Assembly: GCA_014337915.1 (NCBI GenBank)
Contig: QUBU01000012.1
Coordinates: forward strand, 5,001-69,000
Length of the DNA: 64,000 bases
Origin: Gammaproteobacteria bacterium
GTDB lineage: Bacteria > Pseudomonadota > Gammaproteobacteria > Steroidobacterales > GCA-2729495
Reading direction: 5' to 3'
The notes under the pieces are model-generated. The model did no database searches. It was not told the origin of the DNA and saw only the letters and a program-made list of their open reading frames with translations. The position numbers were made by a program, and so were the translations under genes. Each line of letters opens with the position of its first letter. Within the stretch, counting starts at the first letter, position 1. Below, one piece after another: positions 53,037-62,069 of this stretch.

Positions 53037-54131
53037 ATGCCGGCCAGCGTCACCCTCGGCTCGCGCGCCGCGGCATTGCCCGGCCTTGCCGGTGCATTTG
53101 CACTGGCGATCCTCGCCCAGTACGCCTCCGGCTGGCTCGGCACGGCGCTGTTCCAGCTGGGCAAGAGCCCGGTCAGCCCGGTGATGCTCGCGGTGCTCAC
53201 CGGCGTCTGCGTGCGCTCGTTCATTGGCCTGGCACCACGCATGGAACAGGGCGTGGCGCTGGCATCCAGCGCCATCCTGCGCATCGGCCTGGCGCTGGTG
53301 GGCCTGCGGCTGACACTGGCCGGCATCGGTGAACTAGGGCTGCGCGCCCTGCCGGTGGTGGCCGGCTGCCTGGTCACCGCCTGGCTGGTGATTCCACGCC
53401 TCGCCAGGGCCTGGGGCCTCAGTGGCGCACTGGTGACGCTGCTGACCGTGGGCACCAGCATCTGCGGCTGCACGGCAGTCATGGCCGTAGCGCCGTCGAT
53501 CCGCGCCAGGGCCGAGGACACCGGCTACGCGGTCACGATCATCGTCATCGTCGGCCTCGTCGGCATGCTCAGCTACCCGGCGCTCGGCCACTGGCTGTTC
53601 GGCGCTGATCCGGAAGTGGCCGGCATCTTCCTCGGTTCATCCATCCACGACACCTCCCAGGTCATCGGCGCAGCCCTGCTCTACAGCGGCCAGTACGCCG
53701 CACCGGTTGCGCTCGACGCCGCGACGGTCACCAAGTTGCTGCGCAACCTGACGCTGGTGGTGGTGGTGCCGGCGCTGGCCGCCATGGCGGCATCGACGGC
53801 CGGCCAGCGCCAGACGCTCGGGCTGGCCGGCATCCGTCGCCTCGTGCCGGGCTTCGTGCTGGCGTTTGTCGGCTTTGCCGCCCTGCGCACCCTCGGCGAT
53901 GCGTTCGCGGGCCTGCAACCTGCGCTTGCTGCGGGCTTCTGGACCCCCGGACTGGCGCTGGCCAACCAGGCCTCGGAACTGTTGCTGACCGTGGGAATGG
54001 CCGCCGTCGGCCTGACGGTGGACGTGGGCCAGTTGCGCAGTGTTGGCTGGCGACCGTTGGCGGCCGGGGTCAGCGCCGCCCTGTTGATGGCGGCCGTCAG
54101 TGCCAGCCTGACCGCAGCGCTGCTGACCTGA
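53037..54131 (+). CDS. yeiH: YeiH/UPF0324 family putative sulfate exporter
   Basis: 364-aa membrane protein of about ten helices. Family motifs GKSPVSPVMLAVLTGV, ILRIGLALVGLRLTLAGI, LLTVGTSICGCTAVMAVAP, IIVIVGLVGMLSYPALG and GSSIHDTSQVIGAA. Annotated in databases as a putative sulfate exporter; substrate unproved. Probably controlled by the divergent Lrp-type gene. Confidence 0.9.
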   Translation: MPASVTLGSRAAALPGLAGAFALAILAQYASGWLGTALFQLGKSPVSPVMLAVLTGVCVRSFIGLAPRMEQGVALASSAILRIGLALVGLRLTLAGIGELGLRALPVVAGCLVTAWLVIPRLARAWGLSGALVTLLTVGTSICGCTAVMAVAPSIRARAEDTGYAVTIIVIVGLVGMLSYPALGHWLFGADPEVAGIFLGSSIHDTSQVIGAALLYSGQYAAPVALDAATVTKLLRNLTLVVVVPALAAMAASTAGQRQTLGLAGIRRLVPGFVLAFVGFAALRTLGDAFAGLQPALAAGFWTPGLALANQASELLLTVGMAAVGLTVDVGQLRSVGWRPLAAGVSAALLMAAVSASLTAALLT

Positions 54132-54179
54132 CAACGGCCAGCGCGGCGCGCTGCGCCGCCGGTTTGCCTTTTCGGGCGC

Positions 54180-54347
54180 TCAGAACAGCGCCAGGCGCCA
54201 GGCGACGGCTCCGAGCAGGAGGCCGGATGCCAGCGAGGCCACGCGCAGCCAGCTGCCCCAATGGCCGGCCCAGGCCAGGCGCAACACGCCACCCAGGCAG
54301 TCCAGCTGGTCCAGCAGGCGCAGTGCCCGCTCCGGATGCAATGCCAT
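54180..54347 (-). CDS. small putative membrane protein (55 aa)
   Basis: ATG 54347 to TGA 54180. An amphipathic N-terminus (MALHPERALRLLDQLDCLGG) is followed by a hydrophobic helix (LRVASLASGLLLGAVAWRLA). It starts 11 nt after the stop of the upstream small ORF. Similarity unknown; a chance ORF is possible at this GC content. Confidence 0.4.
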   Translation of the reverse strand: MALHPERALRLLDQLDCLGGVLRLAWAGHWGSWLRVASLASGLLLGAVAWRLALF

Positions 54348-54358
54348 GATGCCTGGCT

Positions 54359-54556
54359 TCAGCGCTTGCGGCCCGAGGGCACGACGGACAACCGGGGCTT
54401 CGGCGGCGCCCCCGGCGTATCACCGGGTCCCGGCTGCAACTCGCCGCTGGCCAGCCGCTCACGCACGCCCTGCAGGGCACGCTCCACCCAGGCCCGGCGG
54501 CTGCGGGTCTCTGGATTCCTGATGCTGAAGTCGCTGGTCTGTTCCCTGTCTGACAT
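54359..54556 (-). CDS. small hypothetical protein (65 aa)
   Basis: From ATG 54556. Basic, with one likely helix (RSRRAWVERALQGVRERLASGEL) and a Pro-rich tail ending PSGRKR. Lies between two other small leftward ORFs. I do not recognise it. Confidence 0.45.
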   Translation of the reverse strand: MSDREQTSDFSIRNPETRSRRAWVERALQGVRERLASGELQPGPGDTPGAPPKPRLSVVPSGRKR

Positions 54557-54652
54557 GTAACTGGTCTGTGGTCCGCGGGCTGCCTGGCCTGCTTCTTGTT
54601 GGGGTTGGCTACGGGGCTGGCGCGGCCTCGCTGTTGTCATGGAGGCCGTGGC

Positions 54653-54940
54653 CTACTCGTCCTGCTTCCAGTCGCGGCGCACCTTCTCCGACCAGTTCCG
54701 GTATCCCTTCCAGGTGTACAGCGCCGGATCTACCACCGAGCGGCGCTTGTCTGGAGACTGGACGCGGTTGAGCCAGCGGCGGTAGGAGTCCCAGCCGCTC
54801 ATGTCCTTGCCCTCGTGGTTGACGAGGTTGCGCACCCGGCCACCGCGCAGGGTGGATTCGTATCCAGGCTTGCCGGCGACGGCGTCGGCGACCTCAGGGT
54901 CTGCACCAGGGGAGAGACTATTGTTCTTGTAGTTGCTCAT
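54653..54940 (-). CDS. small hypothetical protein (95 aa)
   Basis: From ATG 54940. Charged, aromatic-rich sequence (SGWDSYRRWLNRVQSPDKRR, YTWKGYRNWSEKVRRDWKQD) with repeated YRxW motifs. The composition looks like a real, conserved small protein rather than a shadow frame. No family recognised. Confidence 0.6.
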   Translation of the reverse strand: MSNYKNNSLSPGADPEVADAVAGKPGYESTLRGGRVRNLVNHEGKDMSGWDSYRRWLNRVQSPDKRRSVVDPALYTWKGYRNWSEKVRRDWKQDE

Positions 54941-55093
54941 GGCGGTTGTCCCCGTTCCTCCACATTGCGGCCAGCTTATGGAGCAGCCCTGCCGCTCACG
55001 AGGAACTGAGTCACAGGCAACCTGATTTAACAGCGCCGTTATGCGAGGCACTGCCACCCTGGCGAGAAATTGACCAGCGCCGCGACAGCGGCT

Positions 55094-56470
55094 TCAGACC
55101 ACCAGGCGATAGCAGGGCTGGTAGGCGCGACCGGGCAGTTTCATCCGGTTCTGGGCGACGAAAGCGCCGAGCAGCCGGTCGAGCCGCGACATGATGTCGC
55201 GGTCCCCGGAGAGTTCGAAGGGGCCGCGGCTCTCGATGGCACGGATGCCCTCGTCCTTGACGTTGCCCGCCACCATGCCGGAGAACGCCTTGCGCAGGCT
55301 GGCTGCCAGCCGCGCTGGCTCCTGGCCACGGTGCAGGACCAGCCCGGCCATGTTCTCGTGCGTCGCATGGAAGGGCTGCTGGAAATCCATGTCGAGGTGC
55401 AGCCGCCAGTTGAAATAATAGGCATCGTTCTTGGAGTGCCGGAAATCGCGCACCTGGCGCATGCCCTCGCGCAGCGTCGCCGCCACATTGGCCGGATTGC
55501 CGATGCAGATGCGATAGCGTTGCTGCGCCTCGCGGCCCAGCGTGGCGCCGATGAACTCGTGGATCTGGGAGAAATACGCTTCGCTGGACGCCGGGCCGGT
55601 CAGCACCACCGGCAGCGGCAGCTCGCGGTTGCGCTCGTGCAGCAGTATCCCGAGCAGGAACAGGAACTCCTCGGCCGTGCCCACCCCGCCCGGAAAGATG
55701 ACGATGGCATGCGCGATGCGCACAAACGCCTCCAGCCGCTTCTCCATGTCGGGCATGATGACCAGCTGGTTGACGATGGGATTGGGCGACTCGGCGGCGA
55801 TGATGCCGGGCTCGGTGACGCCGATGTAGCGGCCGTCACCGATGCGCTGCTTGGCATGGCCCACCGCCGCGCCTTTCATCGGCCCCTTCATGGCGCCACC
55901 GCCGCAGCCGGTGCAGACGTTCATCTCCCGGAGGCCAATCTCATAGCCGACCTTCTTGGAGTAGTCGTACTCCTCGCGGCTGATCGCGTGCCCGCCCCAG
56001 CAGACCACGAGATCGGGCTCACCGGCGCGCAGGGTGCCGGAGTTGCGCAGGATGTGGAACACGGCGTTGGTGATGCCATCGCTGCGCCCGAGGTCGAACT
56101 GGCCGCCGCCCGCCACCTCGTTGTTGATGAACACCACGTCGCGCAGCACCGCGAACAGCAGCTCGCGGATGCCGCGGATCATCTTGCCGTCGACGAAGGC
56201 CTCGGGCGGCGCGTTGCGCAGCGCGAGCTTCACGCCACGGTCCTGCTGCACGATGAAGACCTCGAAGTCGCGGTACTTTTCCAGCACTTCGCGGGTGTCG
56301 TCGGTCTGGCCGCCGACATTGAGCACCGCCAGTGCGCAGCGCCTGAGCACCTCGTGCTGGCCGCCCTCGCCGGTGCTGCGCAGCCGGTTGACCTCATGCT
56401 GGGACAGCAGTTCCAGGCTGCCCTCGGGCATGACCTCCACGAGTGTTTCGTTGCCGTTGCGGGCAGGCAT
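55094..56470 (-). CDS. ppnN: pyrimidine/purine nucleotide 5'-monophosphate nucleosidase
   Basis: 458 aa, E. coli PpnN (YgdH) is 454. LOG-type Rossmann core with CTGCGGGAMKGPMKGA and IVIFPGGVGTAEEFLFLLG; N-terminal and C-terminal PpnN-specific extensions (MPARNGNETLVEVMPEGSLELLS..., RAYQPCYRLVV). It cleaves nucleotide monophosphates to ribose-5-phosphate and base, and in E. coli is tuned by (p)ppGpp. ATG 56470 is 8 bp past the L,D-transpeptidase stop. Confidence 0.95.
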   Translation of the reverse strand: MPARNGNETLVEVMPEGSLELLSQHEVNRLRSTGEGGQHEVLRRCALAVLNVGGQTDDTREVLEKYRDFEVFIVQQDRGVKLALRNAPPEAFVDGKMIRGIRELLFAVLRDVVFINNEVAGGGQFDLGRSDGITNAVFHILRNSGTLRAGEPDLVVCWGGHAISREEYDYSKKVGYEIGLREMNVCTGCGGGAMKGPMKGAAVGHAKQRIGDGRYIGVTEPGIIAAESPNPIVNQLVIMPDMEKRLEAFVRIAHAIVIFPGGVGTAEEFLFLLGILLHERNRELPLPVVLTGPASSEAYFSQIHEFIGATLGREAQQRYRICIGNPANVAATLREGMRQVRDFRHSKNDAYYFNWRLHLDMDFQQPFHATHENMAGLVLHRGQEPARLAASLRKAFSGMVAGNVKDEGIRAIESRGPFELSGDRDIMSRLDRLLGAFVAQNRMKLPGRAYQPCYRLVV

Positions 56471-56478
56471 GGGGCGGT

Positions 56479-56988
56479 TCACGGCAGGATGTCGATCGGC
56501 GTGTTGCGTGCCGTCATCAGCCAGATGTCGATCATGTCGGCGTTGGACACGGCGATACAGCCGTTGGTCCAGTCCATGGTCCGGTAATACTCGGCGGAAT
56601 AGCGTGGCTCGTTGGGCATGCCGTGGATCATGATCAGCCCGCCCGGGGCATGGCCCCTGGCACGGGCCGCGCGCTGGTGGCGCTCGTCCGGGTAGGAGAT
56701 GCGGATGGAGAGGAAATAATCGCTGTCCGGGTTGCGGTCCAGCAGCAGGTAGCGCCCCTCGGGCGTGCGGAAATCCCCCTCGCGCAGCTTGTCGCCCTCG
56801 GGCGCCAGGCCGAGTGCGACCCGAAAGCTGCGCAGCACCTTGCCGTTCTTCAGCAGTTCGAGGCGGCGCTCGGACTTGTGCACCACCACTTTGTCGGCCT
56901 GCTCGAAGCTCGCCGCCTGCACCTTGGGCACCAGGCCCAGCAGGACCAGCGCCGCGATGCAGGCCGTGCGCCTGGTTACCGCCGCCAT
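56479..56988 (-). CDS. L,D-transpeptidase (YkuD family)
   Basis: 169 aa from ATG 56988, overlapping the mltD stop (TGATG). Signal peptide to AQA (about residue 24). Catalytic motif GGLIMIHGMPN...MDWTNGCIAVSN with His and the nucleophilic Cys. It links or attaches peptidoglycan peptides in the periplasm. Coupled to the lytic transglycosylase. Confidence 0.93.
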   Translation of the reverse strand: MAAVTRRTACIAALVLLGLVPKVQAASFEQADKVVVHKSERRLELLKNGKVLRSFRVALGLAPEGDKLREGDFRTPEGRYLLLDRNPDSDYFLSIRISYPDERHQRAARARGHAPGGLIMIHGMPNEPRYSAEYYRTMDWTNGCIAVSNADMIDIWLMTARNTPIDILP

Positions 56989-59171
56989 CAGGCCAGCTCC
57001 GCCGCGGCCGGCTGCGCCGGAACCGCCGCCACGCGCACCAGCTTCGGGAATACCACACGGGTGCCCGGGCGCACATGGTCGAGGTCGAGCGTGGGGTTGT
57101 ACTGGCGCAGCAGCCACACCGGCACCTTGTACTTCTGGGATGCGAGGATCCAGACCGATTCACCCCGGCGCAGCAGGTGCTCAGTGGTGTCGGTGATCCG
57201 GTAGCGGCTGAAGAAGTCCTCCTGCAAATCGTGGTGGTAGGCCACGCGTCGCGCCAGGAATGTTTCCCGGCTGACATTCGTGAACACCAGCCGCACCGAC
57301 TCGCCGATCACCAGTGCCCGCTTGGCCTGCCAGCCGTTGGCCCTGCGCAGCGCATCCGGGCTCACCTCCAGCCAGCCGGCATAATGGCTGAGCGTCTCGG
57401 CGGCCTGTACCTCGACCTTGTCGTTGGCCGCGACCAGGTAGTTGCTCGGATCGGCCAGCGAGGCGGAGATCCCGCCGGCATCGCCGGTGGGCTGCCTGGC
57501 CTGGGCAGGGGTTTCCAGCGCTGGCAGGTCCGGAGCGACGGCCGCTGGCCTGGCGGCCGCCACGGCCGGGGGAGACGCAGAGGCAACAGTCGCCGTCGGC
57601 GGGGACGCAGCGTCGCTGCTGGCCTGCGCGGGCACCAGGCGCAGTCGCGAACCGCTGCGCACGAGGTTGGCGTCGGTCAGGTTGTTGAACGCCAGCAGGT
57701 CGCGCTGGCTCACGCCGGTACGCCGCGCGATGACCGCGAGCGAATCGCCGGGTTGCACCAGGTAGCTGTCGGCCGCCGGTGCCGGGCGGATCGCGGCCGC
57801 CGCCTGCGGGGCGGGCTCGCGTGGCGCGGGAGCGCTGGCCACTGCCGCCACGCGACCCGGCAGTTTCAGTGACTGGCCGACGCGGATGCGCGCCCCGGGC
57901 TTCAGGCCGTTCGCCTGGGCGAGCTTGCTGACCGTGGTGCCGTAGTGCGCGGCGATGCGTCCCAGCGTATCGCCACGCTTTACCCTGTGCGTCTTGTCCG
58001 GAACCTGGCTGTCGAAGCGCTGCGCGGAGGGAATCGACGCCAGCAGCTGCTGCGGCGGCGCGTCGATGACCTGGCCGGCAGGCAGCCGCAGGCGGAAACC
58101 CCGCGGCACGTACTTGGCGCCCTCCCAGACCGGGGGCAGGAGCGCGGGGTTGTAGGCCTGCAGCGTGGAACGTGGTACGCCGAAAGCCTTTTCCAGCGCC
58201 TCGATACGCATGTAGTCCGGCACCTCGACCACCAGCTCCTTGCGTGGCGCCTGGCGCTGCACCGGCCCGAAGAATCGCTCCGGATCCTGCTCGATCGCCA
58301 GCGCGGCCAGGAACGACACGTAGAAATTGCGCGAGGCAAAGCCGAAGGCGGGGCCGTCGTAGCGGCGGATGATGGCCTCGATGTCGGAGGTGCCGACGCT
58401 GTTCACGGCCCGGCGCATCCCGGCGGCCCCGTGGTTGTACGCCGTGATGGCCAGCGGCCAGGTTCCCAGCAGGTCGTAGTTGTAGCGCAGCAGCCGGGCC
58501 GCGGCCTCGCTCGACTCGTATGGATCGCGGCGCTCGTCGACGGCCTGGTCGATGCGCATGTAGCGCCTGCCGGTGTCGCCGGTGAACTGCCAGAGGCCGG
58601 CCGCACCGACAAAGGAGCGCGCATTGGGGTCAAACGAGGACTCCACGTGCGGCAGTGCCGCCACCCCCTCCGGTACGCCGTGCTCGCGCAGGCTTTCGCG
58701 GATGTGGTCGCGCCACTGGCCAGAGCGCAGCAGCCCGGCATGGAAGCGTTCGGCCAGTCCCTGCTGGAAGCGCACCCGGTCGGCCGCGGCGCGCAGTTCC
58801 GCATTGCTGACGTTGGCTGGCCACAGGGCCAGGACCCGTGCCGATTCGGCGTCGAGGCCGCTGCGCTGGCCTGATGCCAGCGTGCGCAGGATGCGCTCGT
58901 AGCGGGCGCGGGCGCTGTCGGCCAGGCGCTGCAGGCGGGCCTGGCTGCCCTCGCCCGTCGCATCGATCTTCTCGTAGACGATGCCGAGGTGGCGGTTGTC
59001 GTGGACGAGGCCCTGCTCCGAGCTGCACTCGGCGAAGATCCGCTGCCAGAAGCCGACCTCCGCCACCAGGCCCGGCGGGCGTGGCAAGGCGTCGTCGGCT
59101 GCCGGTGCCGCAGCGGAAAACAGCAAAAGCGCGGCCGCGAGGGCCGGCAGCACCCTGGTCACGACGAACAT
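56988..59171 (-). CDS. mltD: membrane-bound lytic murein transglycosylase D with LysM domains
   Basis: 727 aa from ATG 59171 (a TTG at 59210 is less likely). Signal sequence, then a transglycosylase domain (about 145-330) with catalytic Glu in ALPHVESSFDPNARSFVGAAGLWQF and TGRRYMRIDQAVDERRDPYES, AITAYNHGAAGMRRA. C-terminal LysM repeats: HRVKRGDTLGRIAAHYGTT, YLVQPGDSLAVIARRTGVS and HLLRRGESVWILASQKYKVP. First gene of mltD-ldt-ppnN. Confidence 0.94.
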   Translation of the reverse strand: MFVVTRVLPALAAALLLFSAAAPAADDALPRPPGLVAEVGFWQRIFAECSSEQGLVHDNRHLGIVYEKIDATGEGSQARLQRLADSARARYERILRTLASGQRSGLDAESARVLALWPANVSNAELRAAADRVRFQQGLAERFHAGLLRSGQWRDHIRESLREHGVPEGVAALPHVESSFDPNARSFVGAAGLWQFTGDTGRRYMRIDQAVDERRDPYESSEAAARLLRYNYDLLGTWPLAITAYNHGAAGMRRAVNSVGTSDIEAIIRRYDGPAFGFASRNFYVSFLAALAIEQDPERFFGPVQRQAPRKELVVEVPDYMRIEALEKAFGVPRSTLQAYNPALLPPVWEGAKYVPRGFRLRLPAGQVIDAPPQQLLASIPSAQRFDSQVPDKTHRVKRGDTLGRIAAHYGTTVSKLAQANGLKPGARIRVGQSLKLPGRVAAVASAPAPREPAPQAAAAIRPAPAADSYLVQPGDSLAVIARRTGVSQRDLLAFNNLTDANLVRSGSRLRLVPAQASSDAASPPTATVASASPPAVAAARPAAVAPDLPALETPAQARQPTGDAGGISASLADPSNYLVAANDKVEVQAAETLSHYAGWLEVSPDALRRANGWQAKRALVIGESVRLVFTNVSRETFLARRVAYHHDLQEDFFSRYRITDTTEHLLRRGESVWILASQKYKVPVWLLRQYNPTLDLDHVRPGTRVVFPKLVRVAAVPAQPAAAELA

Positions 59172-59288
59172 TGACAACCCAAACCGTGTTACGGGGCGAT
59201 ACTTAGCCAATCAGCCCCTGAAAGCAAGCCGCCCGGCCGCGGGCAGGATGTGCCCGCGCACGAGCCAGCACCACGTCCGGGAGGGTAG

Positions 59289-59310
59289 CCCCGGCCGCTG
59301 GTGGCCGGGG
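59289..59310 (-). terminator. GC hairpin after htpX
   Basis: CCCCGGCC (59289-59296) pairs with GGCCGGGG (59303-59310) around GCTGGT, between the htpX stop and mltD start. No U-tract on either side, so it is a weak terminator candidate. Confidence 0.45.
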
Positions 59311-59356
59311 GCGAACCCATTCACATAATCGGCAACCGGTGTCGCAGGCGCGGCGA

Positions 59357-60250
59357 TCAGCCGAACTTCGGCTGGCCGGCGCTGCGCAGCGCAGCGATGC
59401 GCTCGTCGAGCGGCGGATGGGACATGAAGAGCCGCGAGATGCCGCCGCCACCGGAGATGCCGAAGGCCTTCATGGAATCCGGCAACGCGGCCGGCCCATG
59501 CGCGGTCTTCAGGCGCTCCAGCGCCGCGATCATGCCATCCCGGCCGGCCAGGCCGGCACCGCCGGCATCGGCACGGAACTCACGCTGGCGGGAGAACCAG
59601 GCGACGATCATGCTGGCGAGGATACCGAGCAGGACCTGGGCCACGAGGCTGGTGAGGAAGAAACCCGCGCCATTCCCGCGCTCCGAGCGGAACACCACCT
59701 TGTCGACCACGTAGCCGATCACCCGCGAGAGGAACAGCACGAAGGTGTTCACGACGCCCTGGATCAACGTGAGGGTCACCATGTCGCCATTGGCCACGTG
59801 GGTGATTTCGTGGCCCAGCACCGCCTCGACCTCGTCGCGGTGCATGCGCTGGAGCAGGCCGGTGCTGACCGCCACCAGGGCGCTGTCACGCCGCGCGCCG
59901 GTGGCGAAGGCATTCATGTCCGGGGAGTCGTAGACCGCGACCTCCGGCATGCCGATACCGGCCTGGCGCGCCTGGCGCTGCACGGTCTCGTACAGCCAGG
60001 CCTCGGTGGCATCGCGCGGCTGGGTGATGACCCGCGCCCCGGTGCTGCGCTTGGCCACCCACTTCGACATCGCCAGCGAAACCAGCGCGCCGCCAAAGCC
60101 GAACAGGGCACAGAAGGCCAGCAGGCCCGTAAAATTCATCCCACCCTGCTGGTCGAAGACGCGATCGAGCCCGAGCAGCCGGGCGACCACCGACAGGACC
60201 ACCAGGACGGCGATATTGGTGGCTATGAGCAGGAAGACACGTTTGATCAC
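59357..60250 (-). CDS. htpX: membrane zinc metalloprotease HtpX
   Basis: 297 aa. Two N-terminal transmembrane helices ([43 protein letters not shown]), zinc site [13 protein letters not shown], two further helices, and the downstream [17 protein letters not shown] glutamate-region. Degrades misfolded inner-membrane proteins with FtsH. Divergent from the LpxL-type gene. Confidence 0.96.
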   Translation of the reverse strand: MIKRVFLLIATNIAVLVVLSVVARLLGLDRVFDQQGGMNFTGLLAFCALFGFGGALVSLAMSKWVAKRSTGARVITQPRDATEAWLYETVQRQARQAGIGMPEVAVYDSPDMNAFATGARRDSALVAVSTGLLQRMHRDEVEAVLGHEITHVANGDMVTLTLIQGVVNTFVLFLSRVIGYVVDKVVFRSERGNGAGFFLTSLVAQVLLGILASMIVAWFSRQREFRADAGGAGLAGRDGMIAALERLKTAHGPAALPDSMKAFGISGGGGISRLFMSHPPLDERIAALRSAGQPKFG

Positions 60251-60384
60251 GATCCTGGCACTCCGGCATCGGGGATGGAGCGGTATTTAGTGGTGCCCGG
60301 CGGACGGTTTTCAAGCCCCCTTCCGGGCTGCCGGCGGGCCTTTCCCGGGCGGGCACCGGCCCCTAGCATGGGCGCCCTGCCCCC

Positions 60385-61365
60385 ATGAAACCCGATCCCG
60401 TCATCGACCCGCCCTCGCTGCTGCACTTCTGGCAACCGCGCTACTGGCCCACCTGGCTCGGATTCTGCCTGCTGCGGCTGCTGGTCCTGCTGCCCCTGCG
60501 CGCACAGCGCGGCGCCGCCGCCATCCTCGGCCGGCTCGGGCTCCTCTTCGCCCGGCGTCGGCGCAGCATCGCCGCCACCAACCTGCGGCTGTGTTTTCCC
60601 GAACTCGGGGAGCAGGCACGGCAGGATCTGCTGCGCCGCCACTTCGCCTCACTGGCCCAGCAGCTCATCGAGGCTGGCATGTCCGCCTGGGCCAGCGACG
60701 CACGGGTGCGCCGGCTCTGGCGGGTCGAGGGCATCGAGCACCTGCTGGGCGCCCTGGCCGCGGGCCGTGGCGTCATCCTGATGAGCGGACATTTCGCGGC
60801 GGTGGAATTCTCCGGCAGGCGGCTGTGCATGGACGCGCCGGGGATGGCGGCCATCTACCGCCCGAACCGCAATCCCCTGGTGGATGCCTTCCTGCTGCGG
60901 GTCCGCAGGCGCAGTGCCCCGAACCTGATTCCCAAGGACAGCATCCGCCGTTTCATCCGCCGGCTCGCCGCAGGCGATGTCGTCTGGTACGCGCCCGACC
61001 AGAGCTTCCGGCGCAAGGGCAGCATGCTGGTGCCCTTCCTCGGCGTACCGGCGATGACGAACACCGCCCTGTCCTCGCTGGCGCGGATCAGCGGTGCGCC
61101 CGTGGTGCCGTACTTCGCCGCCCGGCGCGCCGATGGCGATGGCTACGTGCTGCGCGTCGAGCCGCCGCTGGCGGACTTCCCGGGCGATGACCCGGCCGCC
61201 GACGCGCTGCGCGTCAACGCCATCCTTGAGCGCCACATCCGGCTGGTCCCGGAACAATATTTCTGGGTGCACCGGCGCTTCAAGGGACGGCCGGAACCGT
61301 TTGCCGATCCCTATGCGCGGCCTGGCGGAGATCCGCCACCCGGGTCACCGGCGACGTCAGCGTAG
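60385..61365 (+). CDS. LpxL/HtrB-family lysophospholipid acyltransferase
   Basis: 326-aa inner-membrane acyltransferase for lipid A secondary acylation. H(x4)E catalytic motif in LMSGHFAAVEFSG, then AIYRPNRNPLVDAFL, DVVWYAPDQSFRRKGSMLVPFLGVPA and EQYFWVHRRFKGRPE. It could be a LpxL or LpxM counterpart. The 3' end overlaps the convergent Kdo kinase gene by 55 bp. Confidence 0.93.
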   Translation: MKPDPVIDPPSLLHFWQPRYWPTWLGFCLLRLLVLLPLRAQRGAAAILGRLGLLFARRRRSIAATNLRLCFPELGEQARQDLLRRHFASLAQQLIEAGMSAWASDARVRRLWRVEGIEHLLGALAAGRGVILMSGHFAAVEFSGRRLCMDAPGMAAIYRPNRNPLVDAFLLRVRRRSAPNLIPKDSIRRFIRRLAAGDVVWYAPDQSFRRKGSMLVPFLGVPAMTNTALSSLARISGAPVVPYFAARRADGDGYVLRVEPPLADFPGDDPAADALRVNAILERHIRLVPEQYFWVHRRFKGRPEPFADPYARPGGDPPPGSPATSA

Positions 61366-62069
61366 CCCTCGAGCAGGCCGTTCCAGGCATCCGCACTGAA
61401 GCCGCTGGTGCCCGCGGCAGTGATCTTGGTGAACGAGCGGTGCAGCCGACCGAGGTTGCGCTGCCGCCAGGCGCCGGGCCCGGGCATGATGCGGCCGCGG
61501 TCGAAATCCAGCAGGAAGATCCGGTCCTGTGCATCGACCTGCAGGTTGTGTGCGGTCAGGTCCGCGTGGAAAACGTTGGCCGCATGGAAGCGGCCGATGC
61601 ATGCGCCGACACTGCGCCACAGTGCCGGCGGCAGCGGCCCGGCGGCCATGCGCGTCGACAGCGGTTCCACCCCCGGCAGGCGCAGCGTGATGAGGTCGGC
61701 GCGATAGACGATGCCGGAGCGCCGGTAGCGTGCCGCTACCGGGCGAGGCGCCGGCAGGCCGGCCTGTTGCAGCTGCGCCAGCAGGTGCCATTCGAGGAAG
61801 GAGCGCACCCGGCGTTCGCCAGTCCAGAGGAAGCCATCGCTGGCGACGCGGGCGATGCGGCCACCGCGATGATAGTGGCGCAGCACCCAGTCCTGCGCCT
61901 CGCAACGGATGAACAGCGTGGCGCCACGGCCGCCGGCATAACCCGGTGCCCGCGGCGCGTCGGGCCAGGTGGCCGGGTCGAACCAGGCCTCGCGCATGTG
62001 GTTGGCGAGCGAGCCATCGTATAGGATGACGCTCTCGCCGATTCGCTCTATCCGCTCCACCGCAAGCAT
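61311..62069 (-). CDS. kdkA: 3-deoxy-D-manno-octulosonic acid kinase
   Basis: Phosphorylates Kdo in the LPS inner core. 252 aa from ATG 62069, preceded by GAAGGTGG. Kinase-like motifs: GYAGGRGATLFI, VLRHYHRGGRIARV, the catalytic HADLTAHNLQVD and the metal-binding LLDFDRGRI. Convergent with the acyltransferase (55 bp overlap) and divergent from the heptosyltransferase, whose ATG shares CATG with its own. Confidence 0.9.
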   Translation of the reverse strand: MLAVERIERIGESVILYDGSLANHMREAWFDPATWPDAPRAPGYAGGRGATLFIRCEAQDWVLRHYHRGGRIARVASDGFLWTGERRVRSFLEWHLLAQLQQAGLPAPRPVAARYRRSGIVYRADLITLRLPGVEPLSTRMAAGPLPPALWRSVGACIGRFHAANVFHADLTAHNLQVDAQDRIFLLDFDRGRIMPGPGAWRQRNLGRLHRSFTKITAAGTSGFSADAWNGLLEGYADVAGDPGGGSPPGRA

